From an uncultured Rickettsiella sp. (GTDB lineage Bacteria; Pseudomonadota; Gammaproteobacteria; Diplorickettsiales; Diplorickettsiaceae), in assembly GCA_947058615.1 (NCBI GenBank), contig CAMSHF010000004.1:81687-145686 (forward strand): a DNA stretch of 64,000 nucleotides, in the 5' to 3' direction. The translations under genes were made by a program, and so were the position numbers. Position 1 is the stretch's first letter, and each line of letters starts with the position of its first letter. The notes under the pieces are model-generated. The model was not told the DNA's origin and ran no database searches. It was given only the letters and a program-made list of their open reading frames with translations. Positions 18,278 to 27,144 of this stretch are shown one piece after another.

Positions 18278-18358
18278 GTGAAATATTTAATTGCCTGGTT
18301 ACTTGGCATACCTATCGCTGTATTGTTACTGATTTGGCTATTCAGTCATTTATTTTAA
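18278..18358 (+). CDS. 26-residue single-span membrane peptide
   Basis: Very short frame starting with GTG, preceded by a strong AAGGGGGGG purine tract 3-9 nt upstream. The product MKYLIAWLLGIPIAVLLLIW continues for six residues and is essentially one membrane helix. It sits alone between the ssb terminator and the BON-domain gene and could be co-transcribed with the latter. I do not recognise a family. An ATG two bases upstream runs straight into a stop. Could be chance, but the ribosome binding site and amphipathic-free hydrophobic content make a real microprotein plausible. Confidence 0.45.
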   Translation: MKYLIAWLLGIPIAVLLLIWLFSHLF

Positions 18359-18461
18359 AGTGAAAAGCCTCATCGCTTGTCATCAATAACACCATTAAAA
18401 GAATAAAAAAATATATTCAATGTTCCGGATTTATGATCCGATTTTATTTCAGGAGTATTAT

Positions 18462-18785
18462 ATGAAAGCAAAGTTATTCGTCATCTTAGGCTTGATTGCA
18501 TTACCTGTGGTGGCTACCGTCGCTATGGGCGGCCATCCCAGACAAGAAACTGCCGGTCAATATGTTGACAACAGTGTACTTACTTTAAAAGTAAAGTCTA
18601 AGTTATTAGCAGACCCGATGGTCAAAGGACTTGCCATTTCAGTGTCGAGTTATAAAGGTCAGGTCAAACTCGGTGGTTTTGCTGATAATTGGCAAGAAAA
18701 ACAAAAAGCCGGCATGCTCGCTAAACAAGTCGAAGGCGTCACCGGTGTCACCAACAACATCGTTGTAAAAAAAATGCACCGATAA
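18462..18785 (+). CDS. BON-domain periplasmic protein (OsmY-like)
   Basis: 107-residue exported protein with a signal peptide (MKAKLFVILGLIALPVVATV, cleavage near AMG) and one BON domain: DNSVLTLKVKSKLLADP, SVSSYKGQVKLGGFADN and GVTGVTNNIVVK. BON domains bind phospholipid membranes and are common in envelope-stress proteins. I use the ATG at 18462 with AGGAG seven bases upstream; an ATG at 18420 would put a non-signal stretch ahead of the signal peptide. OsmY itself has two BON domains, this protein one. Confidence 0.85.
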   Translation: MKAKLFVILGLIALPVVATVAMGGHPRQETAGQYVDNSVLTLKVKSKLLADPMVKGLAISVSSYKGQVKLGGFADNWQEKQKAGMLAKQVEGVTGVTNNIVVKKMHR

Positions 18786-18827
18786 AATTGAAACTTCTTC
18801 TTTCTAACTAAGAAAAAACGGTTTAAT

Positions 18828-18860
18828 TAAGAAAAACAAGGTTTAACCTTGTTTTTCTTA
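18828..18860. terminator. Bidirectional terminator between the BON gene and slt
   Basis: TAAGAAAAACAAGG, loop TTTAA, CCTTGTTTTTCTTA: a 14-bp perfect stem with A-rich and T-rich ends suited to both convergent genes. Confidence 0.8.
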
Positions 18861-18887
18861 TTCATCGCCCACAAAATCCTTAAATAT

Positions 18888-20738
18888 TTAAATTTGACTA
18901 TAAATATAGCGCGCTAACTGCACACTTTTAACATACTCACGTGTTTCCTTCCAAGGTAAAATTTCTACCCAAATATCTTTGGGTAATCGCTGATACAAGC
19001 CTTGAAACGATTTAATCCGATTAGGGCCCACGTTATAAGAAGCCGTTGCTAACATGGCATGGCCTTCAAATAAATTCAATAACTGCCTTAAATAGGCACT
19101 GCCTAAACGAATATTCTGTTCGGGATCGAGCAAATTCAAACGATGTAAAGACACGCTTCGCGCTAACTGCTTACCGGTATTTGGCATAATTTGCATTAAA
19201 CCTAAAGCTCCAGCACTGGATCTTGCATTTTTCATGAAGGCACTTTCTTGACGCATAATGGCCCAAACCCATGCCGAATTTAAATGGGCTCTACGTGAAG
19301 CGGCTAATACTGAGCGCCGATACGCCAAAGGAAAACGTAATTGAATGTCATTGTGGATATTTGCTTTGCTGGCACCGACGATTGCTAAATCGTACCAACC
19401 CCACTCTTTAGCCAATTGAGCCGCCGCTTGACGTTCTGGTATACGCAAACTCTCTAAGACCCATAACCATTCCTGGCGGGCTTCACCGACAAAACCTAAG
19501 GCCAGAAGTTCTTTAGCGCGTTGAATGGCGGCATTATTTTCCAATGCCTTGCGATCACCCCTAATGCGATGCGTACTCGGATGATAGTGATATTTCAAAC
19601 GTTGACTGGCCAGTACACCGTAATAATCAACCTCTTTCGCCAAACTGGCATAAATGTGATTCGCTGCCTGAACGTGTTGTGTTTCAGCCAATGCCCTCGC
19701 CCGCCAATAACGCCAACAGGCAGACTGTTGTTCTTTAAGTGATAAACGATCCAACCAAAAGAGCACTTGATGCCATTGGCCATTCAATAAACTATTCCGT
19801 ACGCGCCATTCGCGGAGTGTGGTATTGGCATAAGCCGGTTTAACCTTTTTTAACCAAATCTCCGCGTCCATGTGTCCGCGTCGGGCTAAAGCGATGCCTA
19901 AATCCACTAATATTGATTGTTTTTCAGCGTTATTTAAAGCATACGTTCTACTTAAGTGTGACCAATTTTCAATCAACTCAATAGGATCTTTATTCGCTAA
20001 ACGCTTCAACCCAAACACGATTATTTTTCGATCAATTGCATTATCCGAATCAAACTGACTCGTGTGCTCAATCAATAAAGGTTGTCGTCGCACTTGATAC
20101 CAACGTCTCACTTGTTGACGTTGTTTGGGGGGTAAAAGTTGTGCCAGATGTTGGATCACAGAAACATTATTTTCAACCATAGCTTGATCGAGTTTTTTCC
20201 AGATCAAGTTGAAACTTAATCCTCCCGATTGTTCCCATCGACTAAAAATCGAACGACAAACACTTGGTGGTGAATGAGTTTGAAACCAAAGTGAGGCTAT
20301 TTTTTCATAAGCTAAGGCCTTTTGTTGCGTTTCCAATAAAGATTGTAAATAATAACATTGTAAAGGCGTACCATAAATGGGTTGATAATAATGAATAAAA
20401 TGATTCCAATCCTTTTTTTTAGCTAAATAAACTAACCAATCGGCGCGCAATTTAACCGCTAAAGGGGTATTATCATAGGTTTGTAAAAATCTATCGATTT
20501 CGCTCCTATTCGCATAGGACCCTTGTCGTTTTAATTGGATAAAAATTAAATAAGGATATAAAGGATAATCTTTTAGTTTAGCTTTTAAATTCGAAAATGA
20601 TGGATAATGTTGGCGCATAAGTAACTGTCTCGCCTGCCAAAATAATTTTCGTTGTTGAACGCTATTTTCAGCATGAACTAAACAAGACCAAGTTAATACT
20701 AAACTTATGATCACTACGGTACTTTTTCTAATCCTCAT
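18888..20738 (-). CDS. slt: Soluble lytic murein transglycosylase
   Basis: Periplasmic Slt70-type enzyme that cleaves the MurNAc-GlcNAc bond to form 1,6-anhydro ends. The 616-residue protein has a signal peptide (to LVHAENS), a long alpha-superhelical region of about 430 residues and the C-terminal goose-lysozyme-like domain. The catalytic glutamate lies in MRQESAF, followed by SAGALGLMQIMPNTGKQLA and the ATASYNVGPNRI motif. Length fits Slt70. It is convergent with the BON gene and divergent from rmuC. Confidence 0.95.
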   Translation of the reverse strand: MRIRKSTVVIISLVLTWSCLVHAENSVQQRKLFWQARQLLMRQHYPSFSNLKAKLKDYPLYPYLIFIQLKRQGSYANRSEIDRFLQTYDNTPLAVKLRADWLVYLAKKKDWNHFIHYYQPIYGTPLQCYYLQSLLETQQKALAYEKIASLWFQTHSPPSVCRSIFSRWEQSGGLSFNLIWKKLDQAMVENNVSVIQHLAQLLPPKQRQQVRRWYQVRRQPLLIEHTSQFDSDNAIDRKIIVFGLKRLANKDPIELIENWSHLSRTYALNNAEKQSILVDLGIALARRGHMDAEIWLKKVKPAYANTTLREWRVRNSLLNGQWHQVLFWLDRLSLKEQQSACWRYWRARALAETQHVQAANHIYASLAKEVDYYGVLASQRLKYHYHPSTHRIRGDRKALENNAAIQRAKELLALGFVGEARQEWLWVLESLRIPERQAAAQLAKEWGWYDLAIVGASKANIHNDIQLRFPLAYRRSVLAASRRAHLNSAWVWAIMRQESAFMKNARSSAGALGLMQIMPNTGKQLARSVSLHRLNLLDPEQNIRLGSAYLRQLLNLFEGHAMLATASYNVGPNRIKSFQGLYQRLPKDIWVEILPWKETREYVKSVQLARYIYSQI

Positions 20739-20765
20739 AGCCGGTTTTAAAAGTAGGGAAAATTT

Positions 20766-21962
20766 ATGCTCCTCTATTTTATATATATCACTTTAGGTCT
20801 GCTTACCAGCTTGCTTGCTTTTACCTTGTTGCACTTTTATAAACTAGAACGGCAACATGATAAGTTAAGCCAAATGGACAGTCGTTGGACAGACATCCAT
20901 CGTTTACTCAATCAACTCCATGATGCGCGCGTCACGGATCAACGTAACACCGCAGCCAATAAAGAACAATTACTACTGGAGCTCAATACCTATCGACAAC
21001 AATTTGATCAACATCAGCTAAACAGTTTAAAACTGTTACAAGATAGCTTGCAGCAAGGTTTGCAGCATATCAGTCAACGTATGGACAAATTAACCGAAAG
21101 CACCCAAGAAAAATTACTCACGATGAGTGGTCAAGTTGAAAAGCGCTTATTTGATGGCTTTGCACAAACCACAGCCACATTTTCCGACGTGGTTAAACGA
21201 CTGGCCTTGATCGATGAAGCACAAAAACGTATCACCGAACTTTCCAGTAATGTCGTCAATCTACAACATATCCTTGCGGATAAACGCTCACGCGGCGTTT
21301 TTGGCGAAATTCAGCTCAATGCCTTAATCGAAAATGCCTTACCCACTAAAAATTACAGTTTGCAACACACCTTAAGTAACGGTAAGCGCGTGGATTGTTT
21401 ATTATTATTGCCCGCTCCTACCGGTAGCATCGCCATCGACGCTAAATTTCCCTTAGAAGGCTTCAGAAAATTAACCGATATCGATCTCCCTAAAAGCGAG
21501 CAACGTGCCGCCGCAGCACAATTTCGCCAAGATATTCGACATCATATCCAAGCCGTAGCCAATAAATATATTATTCCTGGTGAAACGTCAGAAGCTGCTT
21601 TATTATTTATTCCCGCCGAGGCAATTTTTGCTGAAATTCATGCGCATTATTATGATTTAGTTGAAGAAGCACAGCGCAAACGCGTTTGGTTGGTTTCGCC
21701 CACGACGATGATGGCGGTATTGACTACAACCAGCGCTATTTTGAAAGATGCCGCAACTCGTGAGCAGATTCATTTAATTCAAGAACATTTAGGTGTCTTA
21801 GGAAAGGATTTTTCACGTTTCAAACAACGTATGGATCATTTATTTCGTCATATTCAACAAGCCTATACCGATATACAAGAAGCGAAAACCTCAGCGGATA
21901 AAATCACGACTCGCTTTGAAAAAATAGAAAAAGTTGAATTAAGTGCCAACTTATTGGAATAA
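20766..21962 (+). CDS. rmuC: DNA recombination protein RmuC
   Basis: Inner-membrane-anchored protein that limits recombination at inverted repeats; its nuclease-like fold is known but its exact action is not. The 398-residue protein has an N-terminal membrane helix (residues 2-22), a long coiled coil (about 30-145) and the conserved RmuC domain with KRSRGVFGEIQLNALIE, IAIDAKFPLEGF and AEAIFAEIHAHYYDL. The length is typical. It starts 27 nt from the divergent slt start, so the two share a promoter region. Confidence 0.93.
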   Translation: MLLYFIYITLGLLTSLLAFTLLHFYKLERQHDKLSQMDSRWTDIHRLLNQLHDARVTDQRNTAANKEQLLLELNTYRQQFDQHQLNSLKLLQDSLQQGLQHISQRMDKLTESTQEKLLTMSGQVEKRLFDGFAQTTATFSDVVKRLALIDEAQKRITELSSNVVNLQHILADKRSRGVFGEIQLNALIENALPTKNYSLQHTLSNGKRVDCLLLLPAPTGSIAIDAKFPLEGFRKLTDIDLPKSEQRAAAAQFRQDIRHHIQAVANKYIIPGETSEAALLFIPAEAIFAEIHAHYYDLVEEAQRKRVWLVSPTTMMAVLTTTSAILKDAATREQIHLIQEHLGVLGKDFSRFKQRMDHLFRHIQQAYTDIQEAKTSADKITTRFEKIEKVELSANLLE

Positions 21963-22045
21963 TGCCCACTTTAATTTCTTATTGTATTTTTTTATTTGCT
22001 TAATTGGTTATGGGATAAAATTGATTTCGCAATAATAGCAATAGG

Positions 22046-22076
22046 AAAACCTCCCATACAAGACAGGAGGTTTTTT
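22046..22076 (+). terminator. Intrinsic terminator after rmuC
   Basis: AAAACCTCC, an 11-nt loop, GGAGGTTTTTT. It also faces the 3' end of the DUF378 gene (stop at 22094), and the A-rich left flank could serve that strand too. Confidence 0.8.
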
Positions 22077-22093
22077 GGATGAGCCAAAAAAAC

Positions 22094-22318
22094 TTAAGGT
22101 ACTGAAACGTGCTTTTTACAACAGCTTATGGCGCGTACCAGTACATAAATCGCACATAAACCAACAATAATATAAATAATCCTAGCAATTGGGCTGTAAT
22201 CTCCAAAAATGCCGGTAATTAAATCAAAATGGAATAAACCGACTAAACCCCAGTTCAAACCACCGATAAATAAGATAACGAGTGCGATCCAATCTAAAAC
22301 GCTCGGACTTTTGAACAT
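22094..22318 (-). CDS. DUF378 family small membrane protein
   Basis: 74-residue inner-membrane protein with two helices: LDWIALVILFIGGLNWGLVG and ARIIYIIVGLCAIYVLVRAI. The GGLNWGLVGLF motif with an aromatic-acidic continuation (HFDLITGIFGD) is the DUF378 (YuzA-like) signature. The tail carries two cysteines (ISCCKKH). I start at the ATG at 22318, which has AAGGAG upstream; a GTG at 22351 would swallow this ribosome binding site. The family's role is unknown; it is often stress-linked. Confidence 0.88.
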   Translation of the reverse strand: MFKSPSVLDWIALVILFIGGLNWGLVGLFHFDLITGIFGDYSPIARIIYIIVGLCAIYVLVRAISCCKKHVSVP

Positions 22319-22501
22319 AAATACTCCTTTATTTAAGCAAGTGAAATTCACATACCATAAACGTCTTATTTTTGGCTCAACGACAGCAATACCCCCTTAC
22401 TGTAGCTCAAAAATTTAAGATAAACAAATTTTGCTGATCTCTAGTAAAACTGACAAAGTTGGCGCCTCACAGTAATGCTCGATAATGTTCATTACCGTCG
22501 T

Positions 22502-23521
22502 TCAAAGCGAGAAACGTTTTGCATCATACTGATGATTCGAAATGCCGCAGTTCTCTGCAACGCTATTTTCTTGTAATAGTTTCACTATCTGAGTATCATC
22601 GCCTCCAGCCTGAGTCTGAGCGATATGCAAAGCAGTATCACCCTCATTATTCGTCAGATTAACATCAGCACCTTTTTTTAATAAAAACTTAACAAGAGCG
22701 ATATTATTCATTTCGCAGGCGATATGCAAAGCAGTATCACCCTCATTATCTGTCAGATTAACATTTGCTTGGTATTTTTCTATTAATAGCTTTGCTAGCT
22801 TTAATTGATTTGGGATCTTCTTTTCTATCTCTACTTTATGTGCCATTGTTAATACCTTTGTACCTAAAAACATCTTATTTTCAATAATTAATACATGCAA
22901 AGGGGGTTCGCCGTTATTATTCGGCTTATTGACATCAGCACCTTTTTGTAATAATAACTCAGCTACCTTTTTTAATTGTTGACCTGCCATCGCTTCTTTT
23001 GTAATGAATAAGGCGGCATGCAAAGGCGTTTGGCCATCGGCATCCTGAAGATCAATCTTGGCGCCTCGATTTATTAATAGCTCAACCATTTTGTTATTGC
23101 CATTTTGAGAAGCTATATGCAAAGGGGTAACTTTTTTTTCGTCAGGGGCATTAATGTCTGCACCTTTATTTATTAATAGCTCCGCCATTTTGGTATAATT
23201 TTTTTCACTCAGTATATGCAATGCAGTTCGCCCATTCTTGGCTAGATAATTAACCTCCGCGCCGGATTGTATTAATTTATCTGCTACTTTTAATAAACTC
23301 TTTATATCGGGTGGATTGCTCAAATCACCATCCGCAATAAAATTGCTTCCAAAGCATGCCATATGTAAAGCGGTAAATCCTTTATCACAAGGCTTATCAA
23401 TTGTAGCTTTTTTTTTTATTAATAGCTTAAGCACTTCAAAATGACCTTCTTGAGCGGCAACATGCAAAGCAGTTTTTCCATGTTTATCCAACGCATGAAC
23501 ATCGACCTTATAAATAGGCAT
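22502..23521 (-). CDS. Ankyrin-repeat protein
   Basis: 339-residue protein made almost entirely of ankyrin repeats. I count eight: starts at about residue 14 (GKTALHVAAQEGH), 48 (GFTALHMACFG), 96 (GRTALHILSEK), 129 (KVTPLHIASQNG), 162 (GQTPLHAALF), 203 (GEPPLHVLIIE), 260 (GDTALHIACEMNN) and 293 (GDTALHIAQTQAG). Repeats two, five and six carry insertions. No signal peptide or membrane segment. In intracellular Legionellales such proteins are often translocated into host cells, but nothing in the sequence proves that here. The ATG follows GAAGGAG by 8 nt. Confidence 0.95.
   Translation of the reverse strand: MPIYKVDVHALDKHGKTALHVAAQEGHFEVLKLLIKKKATIDKPCDKGFTALHMACFGSNFIADGDLSNPPDIKSLLKVADKLIQSGAEVNYLAKNGRTALHILSEKNYTKMAELLINKGADINAPDEKKVTPLHIASQNGNNKMVELLINRGAKIDLQDADGQTPLHAALFITKEAMAGQQLKKVAELLLQKGADVNKPNNNGEPPLHVLIIENKMFLGTKVLTMAHKVEIEKKIPNQLKLAKLLIEKYQANVNLTDNEGDTALHIACEMNNIALVKFLLKKGADVNLTNNEGDTALHIAQTQAGGDDTQIVKLLQENSVAENCGISNHQYDAKRFSL
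22621..22764 (-). repeat. Two near-identical 45-bp units inside the ankyrin gene
   Basis: 22621-22665 and 22720-22764 match at 43 of 45 positions and lie exactly 99 bp (33 codons) apart, one ankyrin unit. They encode the repeated VNLT(D/N)NEGDTALHIA segment. The match at DNA level, unlike the other repeats, indicates a recent duplication or gene conversion. Confidence 0.85.
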
Positions 23522-23623
23522 TTATTATACTCCTTCGTTTTTGTTATTACTAAAATAAAAAAGTAACTTAAGAATAGTCATTCTACACGAACATTAAAAA
23601 ATTTTACCTAAGCAGGTTAACAA

Positions 23624-24064
23624 TTAAGCTTTTAACTCCGGTATTTTTACCACTAAGGCATCGCAAGACAAATGGTGGATCACCGCACTGGCTGTTGAAC
23701 CAAATAAGATACCGATACCGTGTCGACCATGGCTACCTATGACAATTAAATCAGTTTTGAGTTGTTTCATTTTATCCAGTATCACAATTTTAGGTGATCC
23801 GACCTCGACAAATTGATGTTTTTCAGGGATTTCAAATTTTTTTGAGATTTCGGCGAGTTGTTTTTGCGCTTCAGCCAACATTTCACCTTCTAAATCAATC
23901 ACCGCAGGATAAGCTTGGGCGACACCGTAGGCATTGATATGTTCAACCGCATGAATAACTGATAGCTTAGCCCCCTTCGCTAAAGCGTGAGCCCGCTTCA
24001 AGATAATTTCATCGCAGGTGGGATGTAAATCGATGGCGACTAAGATATTTTCATAAATGGCCAT
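23624..24064 (-). CDS. Universal stress protein (UspA family)
   Basis: 146-residue cytoplasmic protein with the Usp fold: YENILVAIDLHP at the start, and the ATP-binding GSHGRHGIGILFGSTASAV motif near residues 114-132, so it belongs to the nucleotide-binding Usp branch. The length is typical for a single Usp domain. It has its own unit upstream of the ankyrin gene, with a GGAGATAA site just before the ATG. Usually induced in stationary phase and stress; partner genes do not narrow the role. Confidence 0.93.
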   Translation of the reverse strand: MAIYENILVAIDLHPTCDEIILKRAHALAKGAKLSVIHAVEHINAYGVAQAYPAVIDLEGEMLAEAQKQLAEISKKFEIPEKHQFVEVGSPKIVILDKMKQLKTDLIVIGSHGRHGIGILFGSTASAVIHHLSCDALVVKIPELKA

Positions 24065-24314
24065 AAGTTATCTCCAGAGTTTAGATAAAAAAAATGATAC
24101 GCTTCGTTATTGAATTTTTATCGTGTTAATGCGCAATTCAATGAATACTTAACTTGACACAATCTTTTAATAATGATTCGCCAAGCTCCTGAGTTCGTCA
24201 TTCGATTTTAGCTGATTTAAATTCTTTTTGGCCATTACTTTTTAATTTTATTTAAGTGTTGCTAAGTGTTGCAGTGAAAAAGAAACAAGCATTTCATACA
24301 CACGAGGAATGATC

Positions 24315-24391
24315 TGGTCGGGGCGACTGGATTTGAACCAGCGACCACCTACACCCCATGCAGGTGCGCTACCAGGCTGCGCTACGCCCCG
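24315..24391 (-). tRNA. tRNA-Pro (anticodon GGG)
   Basis: Cloverleaf on the minus strand: acceptor CGGGGCG/CGCCCCG, anticodon stem CCTGC/GTAGG with loop ATGGGGT giving GGG, and T-arm GCTGG/CCAGT-type pairing around TTCAAAT. CCA is encoded (24315-24317). It reads Pro CCC/CCU codons. Confidence 0.95.
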
Positions 24392-24467
24392 AAGATCGGA
24401 CATTGTAATGCCCTTACTCAAAACACGCAACTCATCCATGACGCCTCTTTATTTTAAAAATAAAAAA

Positions 24468-24767
24468 TCAACGCTTTTGATTTTTTAATTGTAATTTTAA
24501 TTTTTGACTGGCTTGAAACAAGACAACATTCCTTGAAGTCACTAGGGTTGAAACGCCAGTTTTTGGATTTCGGCCAGGGCGCTCCTTTTTCCTACGACGT
24601 CGAAAACTTCCTAAGCCCGAAATTTTAACGGTCTCTCCTTTTTCTAAAGCTAAAATGATTTCTTCAAAAAAAGCATCGGCAAGCTGTGTGGCTAAAGGTC
24701 GACTGAGACTCGGATCTCGTTGTCTTAAACCGCTAACCAAATCCGCTTTTGTTAACACTGGATTCAT
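24468..24767 (-). CDS. ihfA: Integration host factor subunit alpha
   Basis: DNA-bending nucleoid protein that works as a heterodimer with IhfB. The 99-residue protein has the HU/IHF fold with TKADLVSGL at the start, VKISGLGSFRRRRKKERPGR and NPKTG on the DNA-inserting arm. It starts 6 nt after pheT in the same direction, the E. coli order pheST-ihfA, and is followed by tRNA-Pro. Confidence 0.95.
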   Translation of the reverse strand: MNPVLTKADLVSGLRQRDPSLSRPLATQLADAFFEEIILALEKGETVKISGLGSFRRRRKKERPGRNPKTGVSTLVTSRNVVLFQASQKLKLQLKNQKR

Positions 24768-24773
24768 GAATTT

Positions 24774-27143
24774 CTATTCCCTTAGCTGAATAGCGAAACG
24801 CTGGTTTAGATTATCTATGACTTTTTGCATTAAGTCATCCACTTCAGTATCCACTAAAGTACGTGTGGGATGTTGCCAACATAATGCTAAAGCTAAGCTT
24901 CTTTTTTTAGGTTCTTGCTTTGAAAAATAGACATCGAATAAAAATGATCGATTAAGCCATTCACCGGCTTGCTGGCTAATAGCATCCAAAATTGTCTGTG
25001 CAGAATAACGATCATCCACCCAAAACGAAATATCTCGGCGTACCCTGGGAAATTTTGAATACGCTTTAAATTCGGGGAATGATCTTTGAAGAATGGGCGA
25101 AGTCGCTAATTCAAAACAATAAATAGGACCGACGAGATCCCACTCCGCTATTATTTTTGGATGGAGTGCACCGATAGTGCCAATGATCTTATTATTCGAT
25201 TGCACGACATCACTAGAGAGTCCAGGATGTAACGCCGGATGAGTCCCTGGTTTAAACTGAAAGTTCGTTTTAGTTAAGCTCAATAAGGCTTCAAGATCCG
25301 ATTTAAATGTAAAAAAATCTAAAGGCGTACGAGCAACACCCCATTGTTCGGGTAGACACTGACCACTGGCAACCGCGGCAATCATATTTTGCTGTTCCAA
25401 TTTTTCGCGTTGTCTTTGAAAGCAAAGACCCGTTTCAAATAAACGGCAACTTAACTGTTGTCTTTGTTGATTATAATGCAATGTATTTAATAGCCCCGGC
25501 CATAAACTGGTGCGCATCACCGACAACTCACTGGATATTGGATTGAGTAATCTTAAGGGTTCAAGATGAGGCATAATCATTTTCTGACATTGCGGCGCAG
25601 TAAAACTATAGTTAATCGTCTCATGATAACCTCGATCGATCAGTAAATTCTGTATTCGATTCAATGAAAGTTGGGTTTCGGGCTGAGGTAAGAAGGTTAA
25701 AGGACGATGCGCGAGTGTCGTAGGAATATGTTGATAACCATAAATTCGTGCCAATTCTTCAAATATATCCACTTCTAAGGAAAGATCAAAACGCCAACTC
25801 GGTGGTGTCAATCGCCAAGCTTTTGCATCGTGTTGCACTGTGATCCCTAAGCTTTCCAAAATAGTCATTATTTTTTCTTCACTTAAAGAAAAACCTAAAT
25901 ACTTTTTTAAATGTGCGGGATGAAAGTCAATGTGAATAGTCGGCTTAGCATCAGATTTCATTTGCGTAATCGGCCCTGCTTGACCGCCCACCGTTTCAAT
26001 AAGTAGTTGTGTTGCACGTTCTAAAGCCATGTGAGTGATTGCAGGATCAACCCCTCTTTCAAAACGATACGCCGAATCCGTATTCAAACCATACCGTCTG
26101 GCCTGGCCCGCAATATTCGACGGACTAAAAAAAGCACTTTCCAAAAAAACTGCTTGAGTTTGTTCCGTGACTGCTGAATTGGCGGCGCCCATCACCCCTG
26201 CAAGCGCTTGTACTTGGTTTTTATCGGCAATCACTAAGCTGGCTTGATCTAACACCAGCTTTTTTCCATCAAGCAAATGAATCGATTCTTCTGACTTGGC
26301 ATAACGAACGGTCAACTCACCGTTTAATTTTTTAAGATCAAAGGCATGCAAAGGTTGACCAAGCTCTAACATGACATAATTGGCCACGTCTACAACCGGA
26401 TGAATGCTTCGTAGTCCACTGCGGCGTAAACGTTCTTGGATCCATAAAGGTGTTTTGGCCTGTGGTTTGATGCCTTGGATAATTCGGCCCACATAATGTG
26501 GACAGGCTTTAGGGGCGGCGACATGAACTTTCACTTGATCTTTTATTGTTGCCTTTTGTTCTGGAATAGGCAAGGTCGTTAAGGTTTGTTGCGTCATTGC
26601 GGCTACATCTCGGGCTAATCCTTTGATACTTAAGCAGTCGCCGCGGTTAGGTGTGAGACGAACATCCAAACTCTGATCATCTAACTGCAAATAATCATAG
26701 AGTGCTTTACCTACGGATGCATCCTGAGGTAATTCCAAGATCCCTGATTCCGAATGACTTTCAGTCAATCCTAACTCACTGGACGAACATAACATGCCTT
26801 GTGAAAGCACACCTCGTAATTTGGCCGCTTTAATCGATACCTTATTGGGTAATTGTGCGCCCACTTCAGCCACTGCAACCTTTAAGCCCGCTCGACAATT
26901 TTTCGCGCCACACACGATCTGTAAGGTCTCAGAGCCCACATTTACTTCAGCTACCTGTAGACGAGATGCATCGGGATGTTGAGTAACACTTAACACCTCT
27001 CCGATAACGACTTTATTGAAGGAGCCTGCCACAGGATGGATCGCCGCCACCTCTAAACCCGCTAAAGTCATTTGCTCGGCCAGTTGTTTAACTGTTAAAT
27101 TGGGATTTACCCATTCGCGTAACCACTGTACACTCAATTTCAT
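24774..27143 (-). CDS. pheT: Phenylalanyl-tRNA synthetase beta subunit
   Basis: Large subunit of the alpha2-beta2 enzyme that charges tRNA-Phe; it holds the editing site and tRNA-binding parts. The 789-residue protein shows, in order, the tRNA-binding EMAP-like domain (residues 40-150, VCGAKNCRAG), the B3/B4 editing domain (DVANYVMLELGQPLHAFD near 250), B5, a catalytic-like core (RYGLNTDSAYRFERGVDP) and the C-terminal anticodon-binding FDX domain (FPRVRRDISF). Starts one base after the pheS stop. Confidence 0.97.
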   Translation of the reverse strand: MKLSVQWLREWVNPNLTVKQLAEQMTLAGLEVAAIHPVAGSFNKVVIGEVLSVTQHPDASRLQVAEVNVGSETLQIVCGAKNCRAGLKVAVAEVGAQLPNKVSIKAAKLRGVLSQGMLCSSSELGLTESHSESGILELPQDASVGKALYDYLQLDDQSLDVRLTPNRGDCLSIKGLARDVAAMTQQTLTTLPIPEQKATIKDQVKVHVAAPKACPHYVGRIIQGIKPQAKTPLWIQERLRRSGLRSIHPVVDVANYVMLELGQPLHAFDLKKLNGELTVRYAKSEESIHLLDGKKLVLDQASLVIADKNQVQALAGVMGAANSAVTEQTQAVFLESAFFSPSNIAGQARRYGLNTDSAYRFERGVDPAITHMALERATQLLIETVGGQAGPITQMKSDAKPTIHIDFHPAHLKKYLGFSLSEEKIMTILESLGITVQHDAKAWRLTPPSWRFDLSLEVDIFEELARIYGYQHIPTTLAHRPLTFLPQPETQLSLNRIQNLLIDRGYHETINYSFTAPQCQKMIMPHLEPLRLLNPISSELSVMRTSLWPGLLNTLHYNQQRQQLSCRLFETGLCFQRQREKLEQQNMIAAVASGQCLPEQWGVARTPLDFFTFKSDLEALLSLTKTNFQFKPGTHPALHPGLSSDVVQSNNKIIGTIGALHPKIIAEWDLVGPIYCFELATSPILQRSFPEFKAYSKFPRVRRDISFWVDDRYSAQTILDAISQQAGEWLNRSFLFDVYFSKQEPKKRSLALALCWQHPTRTLVDTEVDDLMQKVIDNLNQRFAIQLRE

Positions 27144-27144
27144 A

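Noticed and set aside
24248..24439. Open frame GVAQPGSAPAWGVGGRWFKSS in the tRNA-Pro region
   Set aside because: It is the well-known false protein made by translating through a tRNA-Pro gene; the tRNA cloverleaf explains the sequence.
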